In this document: in pieces, positions 3,752-5,728 of the stretch
Numbering within the stretch: position 1 is the stretch's first letter
How the letters are laid out: every line of letters begins with the position of its first letter
NCBI GenBank assembly: GCA_900551535.1
Contig: URWJ01000100.1
Coordinates: 1 to 5,728 of the forward strand
Reading direction: 5' to 3'
Length of the DNA stretch: 5,728 nt
Origin: an uncultured Granulicatella sp.
GTDB lineage: Bacteria; Bacillota; Bacilli; Lactobacillales; Aerococcaceae
Position numbers and translations under genes: made by a program
The notes under the pieces: model-generated
The model's database searches: none
Seen by the model: the letters and a program-made list of their open reading frames with translations, nothing else
Told to the model about the DNA's origin: nothing

Positions 3752-5728
3752 TTATTCTTCTTCGTCCTCTTTTTTCTTGCCAGTCGCAAGTAATCCTAAA
3801 CCTGCAAGGAGTGACATGCTTGCTGCATTGAAGACTGCTGATAAGTCTTCCACACCTGTGTTAGGTAATTCTGGTTTACCTGGAGTTGGAGGTGTTTGAG
3901 GAGGTGTATTTGGTGTGTTTGGAGGAGTTACTGTGTTATTGAACTCAGTATCTTCTGGTAATCCAGCCACAGCCGTTAATACTTTACCGTCTTTCGCTAC
4001 AGTTACAGTGACAGTCGCAACCATTGTATCGTAAGTTACGCCTTCTTCTGTTCCTTTCACTTCTTCAACAGTGTAAGTGTAAACTCCTTCTTCGCCTCGC
4101 TTGAATGTTAAGGCAGAGAATTTAATCTTACCGTCAGCGTCGTTAGTTACTGTTTCGATGACATTTCCATCTTTGTCTTTTAGTACAAAGCTGAATTCGC
4201 CATCTTTCAGTGGACGACCTTCAAGTTTCTTAGTGAATTCGAATTCCACTTTTGTTGGAATGTTAACAACACGAGTTTCAGTTGGTTTTTCTGGTTTTTC
4301 AACTGATTTCTTAGTTGGATCGTATTGGTGAACTGTTTGACTCGCAGTATTTTCGATATCTACGCCATCTTTAGCAGTTTCTTTGATTGTCGCAACAATA
4401 TCAAATTTATAGTAGCGACCGAATGCGAATTTAGTAGTATCTAATACTTTAGTATCTTCAGCATCGCCTAAAGATTTCGTTAAATCAGCTTTAGAAGTTG
4501 CTGTAATTACGCCATTTTCAACTTTGATGTCGAATTTAGCTGTTACATCTTCACCAGTTACGCTGTCGTAAGCTTTAATATTCGCCACATCAACCGTTAA
4601 GTTTTCTTCATCGTAGTTATCTGTGATTCCTACTGATTGGATGTAATCTTTGTTGTTTGCGTCAAATTTAGTTGTATCTAACCAAACTTGGTAAACAACT
4701 TTGTCACCCTTCTTAAGTGTTGATGTATTGATATTTTCTGCTTCGTTGTTATCAGTTGTATCCGCATAAGGATCTGCTTTCGTATCTGTTACAGCATCTG
4801 TCAACTCAGCATCATCATCTACTAACTTGTCGCCAGTAGTATCGAATTTCTCATCCTTCACAACAAATTTCTTAGGTTGGAATTCTGGTGTTTCTGGAGG
4901 AGTTACTGTGTTGTTGAACTCTTTATCTGCTGCATCTGTTACTTTCGTTACGAGGATCTTAGCAGTTCCATCGTAAGAAACTTCAACAGAGATTTCAGCT
5001 TTCATTGTATCGTAAGTTACTGTCGCATCTGTTCCAGCTATTTCTTCTACAGTGTATTTATGAGTTCCTTCGTCACCCTTCTTGAATTCGATCTTACTGA
5101 ATTTAATCTTACCGTCTTTATCATTCTTAACAGTTTCGATTTCAGTACCTTCTGCATCTTTCAATACGAAGCTGAATTCGCCAGCTGCTAATTCGCGACC
5201 TTCAAGTTTCTTAGTGAAGTCAAATTCTACTTCGATTGGAACTTGGTTAACACGTTTTTCAGTTGGTTTTTCAGGAGTCTTAACTGTCTTAGACGCTGGG
5301 TCATATTGGTGAACGATTTGTGTTGCAGTATTTTCGATTTGTGAACCGCCAGCTACATCTTCTTTCACTGTTGCTACGATATCAAATTTATAGTAGCGAC
5401 CAAATGCTAGTTTCGTTGTATCGATTACTTGAGTATCTTCTGCATCTCCTAAAGATTTCGTTAATGAAGCTTTAGATGTTGCTTTAATGACGCCATCTTC
5501 AACTGTGATGTCGAATAAATCAGTTACATCTGCACCAGTCTTGCTGTCGTATGCTTTCACATTAGCTGCTTCAACTGTTAATTTCGCTTCATCGTAATCG
5601 TCAGTAATACCAACTGATTGGATGTTTTGTTTTTCAGTGAAGTTGTTTGTGTCTAACCATACTTGGTACACTAGTTTTTCGCCACGTTTAACAGTCTTCG
5701 TATTTAAGTTTTCAGCTTCGTTGTTGTC
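3752..5728 (-). CDS. LPxTG cell-wall anchored adhesin/fibril protein with repeated antigen I/II C2-like and FctA-like domains (partial, N-terminus beyond the right edge)
   Basis: The minus-strand frame is open from the right edge (5728) to TAA at 3754-3752, giving 658 visible residues; the signal peptide and start are outside. The protein consists of a 325-residue unit (975 bp), of which two copies are visible. Each unit joins an antigen I/II C2-like domain (YQVWLDT, SVGITD-x-YDE, LAFGRYYKFDIVAT, IENTA-x-Q-x-VHQYDP) to an FctA/Spy0128-like pilin domain (FTKKLEGR, GEFSFVLKD, DGKIKF, YTVEE, YDTM, EFNNTVTPP). In the pilin domains the Lys of FTKK, Glu of VEE and Asn of FNNT fit the triad that forms spontaneous Lys-Asn isopeptide bonds. 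A proline-rich stretch (PNTPNTPPQTPPTPGKP) leads to LPNTG (visible residues 621-625), a hydrophobic helix and a KKKEDEEE tail, so sortase A should link it to peptidoglycan. No sortase gene or pilin VYPK motif is seen. An extended adhesin is likely; its ligand is unknown. Confidence 0.9.
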   Translation of the reverse strand, partial: DNNEAENLNTKTVKRGEKLVYQVWLDTNNFTEKQNIQSVGITDDYDEAKLTVEAANVKAYDSKTGADVTDLFDITVEDGVIKATSKASLTKSLGDAEDTQVIDTTKLAFGRYYKFDIVATVKEDVAGGSQIENTATQIVHQYDPASKTVKTPEKPTEKRVNQVPIEVEFDFTKKLEGRELAAGEFSFVLKDAEGTEIETVKNDKDGKIKFSKIEFKKGDEGTHKYTVEEIAGTDATVTYDTMKAEISVEVSYDGTAKILVTKVTDAADKEFNNTVTPPETPEFQPKKFVVKDEKFDTTGDKLVDDDAELTDAVTDTKADPYADTTDNNEAENINTSTLKKGDKVVYQVWLDTTKFDANNKDYIQSVGITDNYDEENLTVDVANIKAYDSVTGEDVTAKFDIKVENGVITATSKADLTKSLGDAEDTKVLDTTKFAFGRYYKFDIVATIKETAKDGVDIENTASQTVHQYDPTKKSVEKPEKPTETRVVNIPTKVEFEFTKKLEGRPLKDGEFSFVLKDKDGNVIETVTNDADGKIKFSALTFKRGEEGVYTYTVEEVKGTEEGVTYDTMVATVTVTVAKDGKVLTAVAGLPEDTEFNNTVTPPNTPNTPPQTPPTPGKPELPNTGVEDLSAVFNAASMSLLAGLGLLATGKKKEDEEE
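3920..5728 (-). repeat. Tandem 975-bp coding repeat in the surface protein gene
   Basis: DNNEAEN at the right edge recurs exactly 975 bases later (4753), and the two copies stay aligned through YQVWLDT, KSLGDAEDT, FGRYYKFDIVAT, PEKPTE, TKKLEGR and EFNNTVTPP. Copy one spans 5728-4754 and copy two 4753 to about 3920. The copies have diverged at many positions, so they are not a very recent duplication. More copies may lie beyond the edge. Confidence 0.85.

Noticed and set aside
4101..5312. Plus-strand frames of 76-104 codons inside the surface protein gene
   Set aside because: They are mirrored in both copies of the 975-bp repeat and reflect biased codon use of the minus-strand gene, not genes.
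5669..5671. GTG at 5671 as the start of the surface protein
   Set aside because: The frame stays open to the edge and the residues before it match the same part of the second repeat, so the GTG is an internal valine codon.
3920..5728. CRISPR or other short-spaced array
   Set aside because: The only tandem repetition is a 975-bp in-frame protein module; no short identical repeats with spacers occur in the window.

Overview
The window looks like chromosomal DNA of a low-GC Gram-positive bacterium, most likely a member of the Lactobacillales. The support is: AT-rich intergenic DNA, strong GGAGG ribosome binding sites, sigma-A type promoters, an LPxTG (LPNTG) cell-wall anchored protein with oral-lactic-bacterium adhesin domains (antigen I/II C2-like and FctA/Spy0128-like), and a TrhO of the Firmicute type. 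The genus cannot be fixed from sequence reading alone; a Granulicatella/Streptococcus-like oral commensal is a guess.

Layout. Positions 1-178 (minus) hold the first 59 codons of an ABC exporter half-transporter that runs off the left edge. Its roughly 220-nt leader (about 364-181, minus) carries a near-consensus promoter, a strong ribosome binding site, a 22-codon leader peptide, a possible antiterminator pairing and a strong intrinsic terminator ending just before the exporter's ribosome binding site. This is the architecture of ribosome-mediated attenuation, as known for bmrB-bmrCD of Bacillus subtilis. Divergently, trhO (499-1482, plus) encodes the tRNA U34 hydroxylase. It ends in an intrinsic terminator nested inside a ~190-bp imperfect inverted repeat (1526-1715). 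A second terminator hairpin (1723-1756) separates trhO from the convergent glf gene (1764-2873, minus), UDP-galactopyranose mutase.

Upstream of glf lie an extended -10 promoter and a 22-bp perfect palindrome. Next comes a complete IS200-group insertion sequence (roughly 2.98-3.68 kb, minus) with an intact Y1/HUH transposase and the SD-sequestering hairpin known from IS200. From 3752 to the right edge (minus) is the C-terminal 658 codons of a large LPxTG surface protein. It is built from a 325-residue tandem unit pairing an antigen I/II C2-like domain with an FctA-like pilin domain, and it is followed by a strong terminator.

The genes do not form one pathway: each has its own promoter or terminator. 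Themes are translation (trhO and a translation-sensing leader), the cell surface (glf supplies UDP-galactofuranose for surface glycans; the LPxTG protein is an adhesin or fibril) and one mobile element. The most interesting element is the leader-peptide attenuator; the least explained is the inverted repeat after trhO.
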